Shown here in pieces: positions 8,312 through 17,207 of a DNA stretch of 64,000 nt. The translations under genes and the position numbers were made by a program. The DNA comes from Micromonospora zamorensis. GTDB lineage: Bacteria; Actinomycetota; Actinomycetes; Mycobacteriales; Micromonosporaceae. How positions within the stretch are numbered: position 1 is the stretch's first letter; every line of letters begins with the position of its first letter. The DNA lies in NCBI RefSeq assembly GCF_900090275.1, contig NZ_LT607755.1:2542001-2606000 (forward strand), written 5' to 3'. The notes under the pieces are model-generated. The model was not told where the DNA came from and did no database searches. It saw only the letters and a program-made list of their open reading frames with translations.

Positions 8312-8399
8312 CAGATCTCGACCGTGTCCCCGAGGGCGGGTCGGCGTGGCAGAGCGGCGGGCGTCCTCATTCTCGGCCGGCGGCGACGAATGGCACTTC

Positions 8400-8807
8400 C
8401 TACCGTGCCGTTCCGGCGAGCAGCCACCGCCGGACGGGGATCTCCAGCAGCACTCGCTCGCTGCCCGGGCCGACCTGTCGGCTGACGTCCCAACCGTCGT
8501 ACTTGCTCGCGAACGCCTCGACGACCGTGCTCGGGAACCCGTCGCGGTGTACGCGTGCGGCGCCCTCGGCCACGACCGGGGCGTCGCCCCCCTCCAGGGC
8601 CAGGGACACCCGTGGATCGGCCAGGGCGTTGCGGACCTTGACGCTGCGGCCGTCGGTGCCGATCCACCAGGTCCCGGCGATGTGGACGAACCAGACCGGC
8701 GTCAGGTGGGGGGAGCCGTCGCGCCGCACCGTGCACAGCCAGACGTTCCGCTCCCGACCGAGTCGCACATCGACGTCGGCCGGCAGGATTGAGGGGGATG
8801 GGCTCAC
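8400..8807 (-). CDS. PPOX-class flavin/F420-dependent oxidoreductase
   Basis: 135 residues, a single split-barrel domain. Family marks: VWLCTVRRDGSPHLTPVWFV near the N-terminus, WWIGTDGRSVKVRNALADPR in the middle, and a C-terminal RVLLEIPVRRW. Such proteins bind FMN or F420 and reduce varied substrates; which cofactor cannot be read here. The start near 8807 is the longest frame. It is divergent from the VOC gene across about 110 bases. Confidence 0.85.
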   Translation of the reverse strand: MSPSPSILPADVDVRLGRERNVWLCTVRRDGSPHLTPVWFVHIAGTWWIGTDGRSVKVRNALADPRVSLALEGGDAPVVAEGAARVHRDGFPSTVVEAFASKYDGWDVSRQVGPGSERVLLEIPVRRWLLAGTAR

Positions 8808-8920
8808 CGGGCCAGTGGATCACAGCGCCGCGCGACCTGCCGAATACTCGGGTGCGGGTGACCCGGCTCGTCCCTAGGCTTGCCGCCGCACGGACTGCTC
8901 GGCATGCGGTCGGATCGGAG

Positions 8921-9673
8921 ATGAGCGAAGCGATGACGTCCCACCTGTTCGCGATCAGCTACGACGCAGCCGACCCCGTCCGTCTCGGGCGGTTCTGGGC
9001 CGGGCTCCTGGGTCGCGAGATGGTCGATGACCCACGGGACGGCGTCCTGGTCCTGCCTCACGCTGACACCGAGCTTCGACTCCGCTTCGTGCCGAACCAG
9101 CAGCCGAAGACCGTGCAGAACCGGATGCACCTGGATCTGACCAGCGGTTCCCTGGAGGAGCAGCAGCGGACGGTGGCCAGGGCGCTGGAGCTCGGCGGAC
9201 GGCACACCGACGTCGGTCAGCTCCCGGAGGAGAGGCACGTGGTGCTCGCCGACCCCGAGGGCAACGAGTTCTGCGTGATCGAGCCGGGTAACAACTTCCT
9301 CGCCGGCTGCGGGTTCACGGGGGCGCTCGCCTGCGACGGTTCGCAGGCGGTCGGATACTTCTGGAGCGAGGCGCTGGGATGGCCGCTGGTCTGGGACCAG
9401 GACGAGGAGACCGCGATCCAGTCGCCCCTCGGCGGCACGAAGATCACCTGGGGTGGGCCGCCGATGGCGCCCAACGGCGGCAGGGACCGGCTGCACTTCG
9501 ACGTGGCACCACCTGCCGACGGTGACCAGCAGGCCGAGGTCGACCGGCTGCTCTCGCTCGGGGCGACGCTCCTGACCGACGGCCGGAGCGACGCGGGCCG
9601 GGTGCTGATGGCCGATCCCGACGGCACCGCGTTCTGCCTGCTCAAGCCCCGACAGTCGGGGTCTACTGCGTGA
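8921..9673 (+). CDS. Two-domain VOC (glyoxalase-like) protein
   Basis: 250 residues from ATG 8921. It has two VOC-type halves: about 4-120 (FAISYDAADPVRLGRFW ... VVLADPEGNEFCVIEPG) and about 130-247 (GYFWSEALGWPLVWDQDEE ... VLMADPDGTAFCLLKP). This subfamily (glyoxalase-like domain) is common in actinomycetes and mostly uncharacterised. ATG 8933 is an alternative start; GGAG at 8917 lies too close for 8921 but 12 bases from 8933. Confidence 0.88.
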   Translation: MSEAMTSHLFAISYDAADPVRLGRFWAGLLGREMVDDPRDGVLVLPHADTELRLRFVPNQQPKTVQNRMHLDLTSGSLEEQQRTVARALELGGRHTDVGQLPEERHVVLADPEGNEFCVIEPGNNFLAGCGFTGALACDGSQAVGYFWSEALGWPLVWDQDEETAIQSPLGGTKITWGGPPMAPNGGRDRLHFDVAPPADGDQQAEVDRLLSLGATLLTDGRSDAGRVLMADPDGTAFCLLKPRQSGSTA

Positions 9674-10475
9674 AGTAGGCGGCGCTCTGCGCGTCTGCCG
9701 GGTAGTAGGACTCGATGGCGATCTCGTCGATCGTGACGTCCATCGGGGTGCCGAACGTGGTGATGGTGGAAAACAGGCGCAGCTCCCGTCCGTCGATCCG
9801 GAGGATCATCGGGATCACCACGTCGGCGTCGACCCGTTGGCCCACCGTGTCCTCGGGCACCTGGTGCAGCAGTTCTTCGTAGAGCGCGGTGAGTTCCACG
9901 TCGGGGGCGATGGCGAGCTGGCGCGAGATCCGGCTGCGGAACACCGCCCGTACGTCTGACAGGTTGACGACCAGGGAAGCGAGCCCGCGCGGGTCCAGGC
10001 CCAGCCGCACCAGGTTCACCGGTGGTCGCAGCAGATCGGGCGCGACGCGCGCGAAGAACGGGTCCACCGCGCGGTTGGTCAGCACGATGTTCCACCGGCG
10101 GTCGAACGCCAGCGCCGGATACGGCTCGTGCGCCTGGAGCACCCGTCGGACCGCGTCGAGGGCAGCCGACAGAGCGGTGTCGTCGAGCGGACGCTCGGCG
10201 TACCGGGGTGCGAAGCCGGCGGCGAGCAGCAGCCGATTGCGATCCCGCAGCGGGACGTGGAGCTGGTCGGCGAGCCGCAGGATCATGTCCGCGCTCGGTG
10301 TGGACCTCCCGGTCTCGACCAGGCTGACGTGACGAGCCGAGACGTCCGCGGCGATCGCCAGGTCGAGCTGGCTGAGCCCGCGGCGCTGCCGCCACTGCCG
10401 CAGGAGTGCCCCGACCGTGTACACGACCAGGAGCGTACTCATCGTCGCGCCGTACGCCATGAAGTGCGATTTCAT
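9663..10475 (-). CDS. XRE-family regulator with MmyB-like ligand-binding domain
   Basis: About 270 residues. An N-terminal helix-turn-helix (LLRQWRQRRGLSQLDLAIAA, then SARHVSLVETGRSTPS) is followed by an MmyB-like C-terminal domain beginning near YPALAFDRRWNIVLTNRAV; that domain in other members binds small ligands such as fatty acids. The exact start is unsure; starts at 10475, 10460 and 10442 are in frame and none has a clear ribosome site. It overlaps the end of the VOC gene by 11 bases and is divergent from the SnoaL gene, its likely target. Confidence 0.88.
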   Translation of the reverse strand: MKSHFMAYGATMSTLLVVYTVGALLRQWRQRRGLSQLDLAIAADVSARHVSLVETGRSTPSADMILRLADQLHVPLRDRNRLLLAAGFAPRYAERPLDDTALSAALDAVRRVLQAHEPYPALAFDRRWNIVLTNRAVDPFFARVAPDLLRPPVNLVRLGLDPRGLASLVVNLSDVRAVFRSRISRQLAIAPDVELTALYEELLHQVPEDTVGQRVDADVVIPMILRIDGRELRLFSTITTFGTPMDVTIDEIAIESYYPADAQSAAYFTQ

Positions 10476-10510
10476 CGACAACCGCCGCGGCCGTGGAAAC
10501 ACTGGGGCCC

Positions 10511-10918
10511 ATGACCACTGAGAACAAGGGCATCGTCCAACGGGCGCTGGCGGGGCTGATCGAGACGGGCGACGTGGACACCCTCGCCTCGTTCCTCAGC
10601 GACGACTTCCTCCACCACCGGTCGGATTCGACCAGCTCGACCAAGGTGGAATGGCTCGCCGCTGTCCAGGCCGCGCTCGGCCCGACCGCCGGCATGCAGG
10701 TCGAGATCCTTCACCTGCTGGCCGACGCCGATCACGTCGTGGTGCACTCGCGACGTTGGCTACCCGACGCGGGACCGGAGATCGTGGTCGTCGACGTCCT
10801 GCGAGTCGCCGACGGGCTGATCGCCGAGGTGTGGGAGATCATCGAACCCGTGGCCCAGGCCGCCGCCAACGGGACGTGGTGGGAACCAACCCCCGGTGAC
10901 CGGGGCGACGGCCGGTAA
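10511..10918 (+). CDS. SnoaL-like / NTF2-fold protein
   Basis: 135 residues. A cone-shaped NTF2-like fold is suggested by VQRALAGLIETGDVDTLASFLSDDFLHHR at the start and a C-terminal RVADGLIAEVWEIIEP. This fold covers polyketide cyclases, isomerases and binding proteins, and the active residues here do not point to one reaction. It is divergent from the MmyB-type regulator, a common pairing for ligand-responsive detoxification genes. Confidence 0.8.
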   Translation: MTTENKGIVQRALAGLIETGDVDTLASFLSDDFLHHRSDSTSSTKVEWLAAVQAALGPTAGMQVEILHLLADADHVVVHSRRWLPDAGPEIVVVDVLRVADGLIAEVWEIIEPVAQAAANGTWWEPTPGDRGDGR

Positions 10919-10961
10919 CCGGTTGGACAACGGCGGCGTCGGTCGGTCAGAGTGGTCCGCC

Positions 10962-11489
10962 GTGAGGTACCTGCGTACCGGTGGTCCCGCCGCGATCCGG
11001 CGGCCCCGGCCCACCGACTCCGACGAGTTCATCGCCGCCGTGCGGCGCAGCAACGACCTGCACCACCCGTGGTTGGTCGCGCCCGGCAGTCCCGAGGAGT
11101 ACGACAGCTACCTGCGCCGGATCCGCCGCCGGGACAGCGCCGGCTACCTGATCTGCGACCGGGCCAGTGGCGAGATCGCCGGCTACGTGAACATCAGCGG
11201 GATCGTGCTGGGCGCGCTGCGCGGCGGGTTCCTGGGGTACGCGGCGTTCCGGCCGTACAGCGGGACCGGGCACGCGTCGGCGGGCGTCGCCCTGGTGATC
11301 GACCACGCGTTCACCGCGGTCGGGCTGCACCGGCTGGAGGCGAACATCCAGCCGGGCAACGAGCCGTCCCGGCGGGTGGCCCGCAAGCTCGGTTTCCGGC
11401 TGGAGGGGTTCTCCCCGGACTACCTGTTCATCGACGGCGCCTGGCGCGACCACGAGCGTTGGGCGATCACCGCGCCAACCCCCGCCTGA
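10962..11489 (+). CDS. GNAT acetyltransferase, RimJ/RimL type
   Basis: 175 residues from GTG 10962. Acetyl-CoA-binding region near GYAAFRPYSGTGHASAGVALVI, and the RimJ-like tail LHRLEANIQPGNEPSRRVARKLGFRLEG followed by HERWAIT. The substrate (ribosomal protein or antibiotic) is not readable. Longer in-frame starts overlap the previous gene; GTG 10962 is preferred because the protein then begins as relatives do. Confidence 0.88.
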   Translation: MRYLRTGGPAAIRRPRPTDSDEFIAAVRRSNDLHHPWLVAPGSPEEYDSYLRRIRRRDSAGYLICDRASGEIAGYVNISGIVLGALRGGFLGYAAFRPYSGTGHASAGVALVIDHAFTAVGLHRLEANIQPGNEPSRRVARKLGFRLEGFSPDYLFIDGAWRDHERWAITAPTPA

Positions 11490-11510
11490 CCGTCGGCCCG
11501 GCTGGGCCGG

Positions 11511-11594
11511 CCCAAGATCCGCGCAAGATCGGGGAAAGTGCTGCCTCACGAGCTGCTGAGACAGCAGGATCCCTGATGTTGCCCGGATCTTGGG
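11511..11594. repeat. Long imperfect palindrome, copy 2
   Basis: An outer perfect 11-bp pair (CCCAAGATCCG 11511-11521, CGGATCTTGGG 11584-11594) encloses a 26-base imperfect pair with the core TGCTGCCTCA (11539-11548) and TGAGACAGCA (11557-11566). The left arm AAGATCGGGGAAAGTGCTGCCTC (11525-11547) matches the element at 8250-8311 in 18 of 23 positions. It lies between the GNAT gene and the oxidoreductase. Confidence 0.7.
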
Positions 11595-11680
11595 GTCGGC
11601 CCGGCGGCGGGTGCCACCGGCGGAGGGGCGCAGCGTCGCGTCGGACGTTTGTCGAGGGCTCCGACGGGAAACGGCCCGCA

Positions 11681-12982
11681 ATGACGAAACCTCGTGTGGT
11701 GATCGTGGGGGCCGGGTTCGCCGGTTACCACGCGGCGAAGACGTTGAGCCGGATCGCCCGGGACCGGGCCGAGATCGTGCTGCTGAACTCCACCGACTAC
11801 TTCCTCTACCTGCCGTTGCTGCCCGAGGTGGCGGCCGGGGTGGTCGAGCCCAAGCGGATCGCGGTGCCGCTGACCGGGACACTCAAGGGCGTACGCGTGG
11901 TGATCGGCGAGGCGGACCACGTCGACCTGCAGAACCGCTGGGTCGGTTTCACCCAGGCCGAGGGGGAGAAGAACCGGCTGGCGTACGACCGGTTGGTGCT
12001 CGCCGTGGGCAGTGTCAACAAGCTGCTGCCCATCCCGGGGGTCACCGAGTACGCGCACGGTTTCCGCGGTCTGCCGGAGGCCGTCTACCTGCACGACCAC
12101 ATCGTTCGTCAGATCGAGCTGGCCGAGCAGGCCGAGGACCCGGCCGAGCAGCGGGCCCGCTCCACGTTCGTGGTGGTCGGTGCGGGCTACACCGGCACCG
12201 AGGTCGCCGCGCACGGGCAGCTGTTCACCGACGCGCTGCACGCCCAGCGGCCCCGGCTGACCCTCCGCCCCCGCTGGATGCTGCTCGACGTCGCGTCGCG
12301 GGTGCTGCCGGAGCTGGACAAGCGGATGTCGGACACCTCGCACAAGGTGCTCAACCGGCGTGGGGTGGACGTGCGGATGGGCACCTCGGTGGCCGAGGCG
12401 ACCTGCGACGGGGTGAAGCTCACCGACGGCGAGTACGTGCCGACCTGCACGCTGGTGTGGTGTGTGGGGGTGCGCCCCGACCCGTTCGTCAACGAGTTGG
12501 GTCTGCGGACCGACCGGGGTCGACTGGTCACCGACGAGTTCCTCAACGTGCCCGGCTATCCGGAGGTGTACGCCTGCGGCGACGCCGCCGCGGTGCCCGA
12601 CCTCGTCAACCCGGGCAAGGTCTGCGGGATGACCGCCCAGCACGCGCAGCGGCAAGGCAAGCGCGCGGCGTACAACATCGCCGCGTCCTACGGTTTCGGC
12701 AAGCGCAAGCCGTACAAGCACCACGACCTGGGCTGGGTCGTCGACCTGGGTGGCAAGGACGCGGCGGCGAACCCGTTGCAGGTCAACCTGGCCGGGCTGC
12801 CGGCCAAGGCGGTCACCCGGGCGTACCACCTGATGGCGATGCCGGGAAACCGTACGCGGGTCACCGCCGACTGGGCGCTGGACGCCGCGCTGACCCGGTC
12901 GGCGGTCCAGCTGGGGTTGGTGCCGGCCAACGCGGTGCCGTTGGAGAGCACCTCACCCGAGGTCGCGACGCGGGCCAGCTGA
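11681..12982 (+). CDS. Type II NADH dehydrogenase-like FAD oxidoreductase
   Basis: 433 residues. FAD motif VVIVGAGFAGYHAAKTL at the N-terminus, NADH motif FVVVGAGYTGTEVAA near residue 165, and the C-terminal FAD motif YACGDAAAV near residue 300. This matches NDH-2, which feeds electrons from NADH to quinone without pumping protons. A clear membrane-anchoring C-terminus is not obvious, so a soluble NAD(P)/FAD oxidoreductase role is also possible. ATG 11681 was chosen because the protein then starts just before the Rossmann motif. Confidence 0.9.
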   Translation: MTKPRVVIVGAGFAGYHAAKTLSRIARDRAEIVLLNSTDYFLYLPLLPEVAAGVVEPKRIAVPLTGTLKGVRVVIGEADHVDLQNRWVGFTQAEGEKNRLAYDRLVLAVGSVNKLLPIPGVTEYAHGFRGLPEAVYLHDHIVRQIELAEQAEDPAEQRARSTFVVVGAGYTGTEVAAHGQLFTDALHAQRPRLTLRPRWMLLDVASRVLPELDKRMSDTSHKVLNRRGVDVRMGTSVAEATCDGVKLTDGEYVPTCTLVWCVGVRPDPFVNELGLRTDRGRLVTDEFLNVPGYPEVYACGDAAAVPDLVNPGKVCGMTAQHAQRQGKRAAYNIAASYGFGKRKPYKHHDLGWVVDLGGKDAAANPLQVNLAGLPAKAVTRAYHLMAMPGNRTRVTADWALDAALTRSAVQLGLVPANAVPLESTSPEVATRAS

Positions 12983-13002
12983 AGCACGCACCACCCGGCC
13001 GG

Positions 13003-14103
13003 TCAGCCCTGCGGGGCGGGGCCGGCCGGTCGGCGTGACCGCGTTTCCGGACCGGCCGGTGGGGCGGGCCGGAGTCGGCGTGGCCCGTACTCGCGCAGCA
13101 GTGTCTGCACGATGCCGGCGGCGGGGATGGCCAGCAGCGCGCCGAGCAGGCCGGCCAGCTCCGCGGCGAGCAGCACGCTGACCAGCACGGTCAGCGGGTT
13201 GAGCCGGACCGCCCGGGACAGGATGAGCGGTTGGAGCAGGTGGTTCTCGACCTGCTGGTAGACCACGAAGAAGACGAGCACGACGATCCCGGCAGTGGGG
13301 GAGTGCAGGAAACCGGCCCCGGCCGCGATCACCGCGCCCAATGTCGCACCAACCAGCGGTATCAGGTCGGTCACCGCCACCAACAGGGCGATCACGGCCG
13401 CGAACGGCACCCCGGTGAGGGCCAGCACCACGTAGGTCAACAGCCCGCAGATCACGCTGATCAGTAGGTTGCCGGTGAGGTAACCGGTGACGGTGCGCGA
13501 CATCTCCCGGCCGACCCGGCGCAGCCGGTCGCCCTGACCGTCCCCGGCCGCCGCGAGCAGGCCGCGGGTGATCCGCGGCGCCTCCAACACCATGAGGTAC
13601 GCCAACACGACGACCGTGACCAGCCCGGCGACCGTCTCGACGACGCCGCGCAGCACGCCCACCGCGGGTTGACGCAGTCGGGTGCCCAGGTCGCGGAGCT
13701 GGTCGGAGTGTTCGCTGACGTACCGGCGCGCGCCGGTGCGCTCCAGCAGCTGCCCCAGGGGACCCCGGCCGGCGCGGGCGTCGTGCAGCAGCTCGGGCGC
13801 CCGGTCGGCGAACCGGCCCAGCTCCCCGAACAACGGCACCAGGATGAGCGCGCCCAGGAGCGCCACCAGCACGAACGCGGCGAGGAACACCAACAGCGTG
13901 GCCAGGGCCCGACGCCGGACGAGACGCCGTTGCAGCCGGTCCACGAGGGGCTTGAGCGCCACGGCGAAGAACGCGGCGACCACGACCCAGACCAGCACCC
14001 GGCGGGTCGCGTACACGAACGCCAGCGCGAACGCGGTCGCCAGGACCAGACCGATCACGATCAGGGTGTGGCGGGCGGTCACCCGATCGTCGGCGTTGCT
14101 CAT
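13003..14103 (-). CDS. AI-2E family transporter (PerM/TqsA type)
   Basis: 366 residues with about eight membrane segments. Typical order: two N-terminal helices, a large soluble segment (about 95-180), then VTGYLTGNLLISVICGLLTY and the C-terminal DLIPLVGATLGAV with VYQQVENHLLQPLILSRAV. TqsA exports autoinducer-2 in E. coli; most actinomycete members have unknown substrates. The C-terminal tail is Pro/Arg-rich. It ends 20 bases from the convergent NADH dehydrogenase-like gene. Confidence 0.9.
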   Translation of the reverse strand: MSNADDRVTARHTLIVIGLVLATAFALAFVYATRRVLVWVVVAAFFAVALKPLVDRLQRRLVRRRALATLLVFLAAFVLVALLGALILVPLFGELGRFADRAPELLHDARAGRGPLGQLLERTGARRYVSEHSDQLRDLGTRLRQPAVGVLRGVVETVAGLVTVVVLAYLMVLEAPRITRGLLAAAGDGQGDRLRRVGREMSRTVTGYLTGNLLISVICGLLTYVVLALTGVPFAAVIALLVAVTDLIPLVGATLGAVIAAGAGFLHSPTAGIVVLVFFVVYQQVENHLLQPLILSRAVRLNPLTVLVSVLLAAELAGLLGALLAIPAAGIVQTLLREYGPRRLRPAPPAGPETRSRRPAGPAPQG

Positions 14104-14198
14104 CCGCCGCGCCTTCCCCGCGCTCGTCGTCGGAAACCCGGCATTGCGGGCGCGACGGTGTGTTCTGGTCCAGACGCGAGCCGACAGGGCGTAGGTGC

Positions 14199-14981
14199 TC
14201 AGCGGTCGTCGTCGGTGACGGGGTGGGCGCCGGCGACGAAGGTGTCGAGCGCGGCGGCGTGCAGCAGACCGCCGGGCACCGGGTCACGCAGGGCCGCCAC
14301 CGCCAGCCGCCCGACCGGCAGGCCGCCGGGCCGCGACGTCGCGGCCAGCACCAGGTTTCCGTACCGCCGGCCGCGTAGCATCCGCCGGTCACCGAGGATG
14401 CACACGTCGGCGAAGACCGCCCGCAACGTGGCCACCTGCGCCCGGGTGCCGACCAGTGGCGGCAGGTCCGTGACGTTGACCAGGTACGTCCCGTCCGGGC
14501 GCAGGGTGCGGGCCACCTCGGCGGCGAACTCGACCGTGCGCACGTGCCGGGGCATCTGGGCCGCCCGGTAGATGTCGGCGATCACCAGGTCGTAGGAACC
14601 GGCCGGGGCGGCGGTGAGCGCGTCCCGGGCGTCGGCGACCTCCACCCGCACCTGCGGCGGCAGCGGCGGCAACTCCCGGGCGACCAGCTCCACCACGGCG
14701 GGGTCCCGCTCGACGACGCGTTGCGGGGAGCCGGGCCGGGTGGCGGCCAACCATCGGGGCAGCGTCAACGCGCCGCCTCCCAGGTGCACAACGCTCAACG
14801 GGACGCCGGCCGGGGCCGCCGCCTCCACCGCCGAGGCGATCCGTCGGACGTACTCGAAGTGCAGGTGCAGGGGATCGGAGACATCCACGTACGACTGCTC
14901 GACCCCTGCGGACAGCAGTGTCCGCCCGGTCCGGCGGACCGGGTCGGCGACCAGCTCCAGCCGGTCGGCGGCGCGGTTCAT
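14199..14981 (-). CDS. Spermidine synthase-like methyltransferase-fold protein
   Basis: 260 residues. SAM-type fold with SVVHLGGGALTLPRWLAA near residue 65, the acidic loop VVERDPAVVEL and the motif DLVIADIY. This is the soluble spermidine-synthase-like family. The gatekeeper residues of true aminopropyltransferases are not obvious, so polyamine synthesis is unproven. A TAGCGT box lies seven bases before ATG 14981, fitting a leaderless transcript; a GTG nine bases further upstream is the alternative. Confidence 0.85.
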   Translation of the reverse strand: MNRAADRLELVADPVRRTGRTLLSAGVEQSYVDVSDPLHLHFEYVRRIASAVEAAAPAGVPLSVVHLGGGALTLPRWLAATRPGSPQRVVERDPAVVELVARELPPLPPQVRVEVADARDALTAAPAGSYDLVIADIYRAAQMPRHVRTVEFAAEVARTLRPDGTYLVNVTDLPPLVGTRAQVATLRAVFADVCILGDRRMLRGRRYGNLVLAATSRPGGLPVGRLAVAALRDPVPGGLLHAAALDTFVAGAHPVTDDDR

Positions 14982-15096
14982 GACCGGCACGCTAGCCGAG
15001 CCCAGGGTCCACGACGCCGGTGGCCCGGCACGGCCGACGGGCCGGCGGAGCGGGGATGATCCCCGTCCGCCGGCCCGCCCGGGTCAGGACTGCCGG

Positions 15097-16074
15097 TCAG
15101 CCGCCGGCCATCCCGGCCCCCACCTCGTCGATCGCGTCGTCGATCTGGTGGGCGAGGTCCACGTCGAGCGCGGTCACCCCGTCGGCCTGACTGGTCCGTA
15201 CGGTCAACACGGCGGCGGTGCCGCCGGGGCGTCCGATGCTCGGGCCGCGGCCGTTGTCCTGGCGCAGCCGGTCGAGCCGGGCGAGCACCCGGTCCAGGTT
15301 GTCCGGTGGCAGCGCGACCACCCGGTAGAGGCCCTGGCTGTCGCCGGCCCAGTACGGCAGGTCGTCCAGTGCCGCACTGATCTCGTCCGCGTCCAGGGTG
15401 GGCGTGGTGGTGGAGGCGCCCACGAGGCCACCACCGGCCTCCGGTGGGTTCAGCAGGTCACGCAGACCGTCGGGTACGTGCAACGACTCGACCAGGTCGC
15501 CGTCCTGTTCGGCGAGCGCGGCGATCGTCGCCTCGGCCTGGTAGCGGGCCTGCTCCGGGGTGTTGCCGCTGATCCGGCCCACCTCGGCCAGGAAGCCCGG
15601 GAGGTCCTGGTGCCGCTCGATGCCGTCGACCGGCAGCACGTCGTGCAGGGACGCGGGCACGGCCGCGAGCAGCCGCTGCCGCTCGGCCGCCTCCAGCGCG
15701 AACGCGAGGACCAGCACTGTCGCCTCGGTGCCCACCTTGGCCGTCTTGAAGTCGACCCCGGCCCGACGTCGGACCTCGTCGACGAGGTCGTGGTAGCCCA
15801 TGGTGCTCACGCCGGCCGCGCCGCTGGGCGGGGACGGCTGTGGCCTCGGGTTGTCGGCGGTGCCGAGTGGCGGCGGCGCCGGCCCGCCACGCGTGCTGTC
15901 CGGTTTGTGCAGCCCGGCGGCCGGTGGCCCGGCCCGCTTGCCCGAATCGAGGCTCTTGAGCTGCTTGGTGGCGCTCAGGCTGGCGCCGATCTCACTGGGC
16001 TGGCGATTCTGTTCCCGGGCCTGCCGGGCCAGTGCCCGGCGCCTCTGGTTGTCGCCTTCCATCTGCTTGCGCAT
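15097..16074 (-). CDS. DUF2267 domain joined to a PCD-like C-terminal domain
   Basis: 325 residues. A charged N-terminus (about 1-90, Arg/Gln then Pro-rich) is followed by a DUF2267-type helical part (YHDLVDEVRRRAGVDFKTAK ... VPASLHDVLPV) and a C-terminal part resembling pterin-4a-carbinolamine dehydratase (EISAALDDLPYWAGDSQGLY ... DVDLAHQIDDAIDEV). Actinomycetes use this domain pair as a protein of unknown function. The catalytic His pair of true dehydratases is not visible. Start 16074 is backed by GGAAGGGATG just upstream; a longer frame to 16224 lacks support. Confidence 0.75.
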   Translation of the reverse strand: MRKQMEGDNQRRRALARQAREQNRQPSEIGASLSATKQLKSLDSGKRAGPPAAGLHKPDSTRGGPAPPPLGTADNPRPQPSPPSGAAGVSTMGYHDLVDEVRRRAGVDFKTAKVGTEATVLVLAFALEAAERQRLLAAVPASLHDVLPVDGIERHQDLPGFLAEVGRISGNTPEQARYQAEATIAALAEQDGDLVESLHVPDGLRDLLNPPEAGGGLVGASTTTPTLDADEISAALDDLPYWAGDSQGLYRVVALPPDNLDRVLARLDRLRQDNGRGPSIGRPGGTAAVLTVRTSQADGVTALDVDLAHQIDDAIDEVGAGMAGG

Positions 16075-16274
16075 GCTGGCATCCCTTCCGCTGGGGACAG
16101 TGGCTGCTCCGGTCGCGTTCCCGCCGTCCCCGAGAAGGAAACGGAGGCCGCCGGCCGGGTCGGACCGGCCTTCGCCACGCTTCATCCGGGCGGGGTGAGG
16201 GGTGCTCACCCGCTCGGCCCGCACGATCAGCTCAGGACCGGAGTTCTTCCGAGGTACGCGGAAGGAAGGTCGTC

Positions 16275-16589
16275 ATGAAGCAGATCGTCGAGATCGTCCC
16301 CGCTCGACCGGGCTGGTACGCGCGCTGGCAACTCACGCCCGAACTCACCAGGTGTTACCCGGTGAGCCTGTGGGCGCTGCTGGAGGAGGCCGACGGGACG
16401 GGCCGCGAGGTGGTCGGCATGGACTGCATCGGCCAGTGGCCCGGCGCGGACGACAACGAGGCGGGTGGGCAGTTCGTCCGCTACCTGTACCAGACGCCCG
16501 ATTCGGGACAGCCCGAGGACGTCGAACCGCCCTCGACCGGCGAACTGCGCGAGAGCGGCCCCCGGCTCCAGCCGGTGACGGCACCCTAG
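16275..16589 (+). CDS. Small hypothetical protein
   Basis: 104 residues. Begins MKQIVEIVPARPGWYARW, with acidic and Gly-rich middle (CIGQWPGADDNEAGGQF) and a disordered Pro/Glu tail. Two Cys, no membrane segment. No family recognised. ATG 16275 has a GGAAGG site. It is divergent from the DUF2267/PCD-like gene and ends at a strong terminator. Confidence 0.7.
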   Translation: MKQIVEIVPARPGWYARWQLTPELTRCYPVSLWALLEEADGTGREVVGMDCIGQWPGADDNEAGGQFVRYLYQTPDSGQPEDVEPPSTGELRESGPRLQPVTAP

Positions 16590-16599
16590 ACATTCCTCC

Positions 16600-16632
16600 G
16601 GCCCCCGACCCCAGGTCCCAGGGTCGGGGGCC
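16600..16632. terminator. Perfect 12-bp hairpin between convergent genes
   Basis: GGCCCCCGACCC (16600-16611) and GGGTCGGGGGCC (16621-16632) with a 9-base loop. It lies between the small gene ending at 16589 and the STAS gene that ends at 16657 on the other strand, so it can serve both. Confidence 0.85.
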
Positions 16633-16656
16633 ACCCCGTCCCGGGGTGACCGGAGA

Positions 16657-16986
16657 TCAGCCGGTGGCGCGCAGGTCGCCGACGTGCTCGACGGCCAGCA
16701 ACTCGGTCAGGCCGGTGCGGTCGAGCATCCGCTGCAACTGCGGGCTGACCCCGGTCAACCGGATCGCCCGGGCGATCCGCTGCACCACCAGCAGCGCGCT
16801 GAGCCCGGAGGAGTCGCAGAGACTCACGCGGGTCAGGTCGATCAGCACCTCGTCGTCGCCACTGAGGTCGGCCGCCACGGCGGTCAACTCGGGCGCGGTG
16901 TCGTAGTCGAGCTCTCCGATCAGCTGAAGGAGGACGTGCCCGGCGTCGAGCCGGGTCGTCTCGATGGTCAACAGCTGATCGGACAT
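16657..16986 (-). CDS. STAS domain anti-sigma factor antagonist
   Basis: 109 residues, one STAS domain. The phosphorylatable site lies in RVSLCDSSGLSALLV (about residues 53-67), matching DSSGL of SpoIIAA/RsbV. Such proteins release sigma factors by binding the anti-sigma kinase when dephosphorylated. Start at 16986 (MSDQLLTIETT), preceded by a GGTGGG stretch. It is divergent from a SpoIIE phosphatase that could dephosphorylate it. Confidence 0.92.
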   Translation of the reverse strand: MSDQLLTIETTRLDAGHVLLQLIGELDYDTAPELTAVAADLSGDDEVLIDLTRVSLCDSSGLSALLVVQRIARAIRLTGVSPQLQRMLDRTGLTELLAVEHVGDLRATG

Positions 16987-17207
16987 CCCACCATGTTCCC
17001 AGCCCTGCGGGAGAACGCAAAGCCGGGGGCGACATCCGCGCGTCCAAATCGACCGCCCGGCACCCTTCAGGCCGTGGTGGCGACGCTCGGCAACGGCGCT
17101 GAGGTGCCGGTTTCCGCGTACCGGCGTAGGGTGGTCGGAAGACTTTTGACCATGGACGCCGGTTCCGGCACGGGTTCGGGTGGACGACAAGGAGTGAGGC
17201 TCAGCTG

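Noticed and set aside
12953..14392. A long minus-strand frame overlapping the AI-2E-type gene
   Set aside because: It is Arg/Gly/Pro-rich and lacks membrane segments, while the other frame gives a clear transporter.
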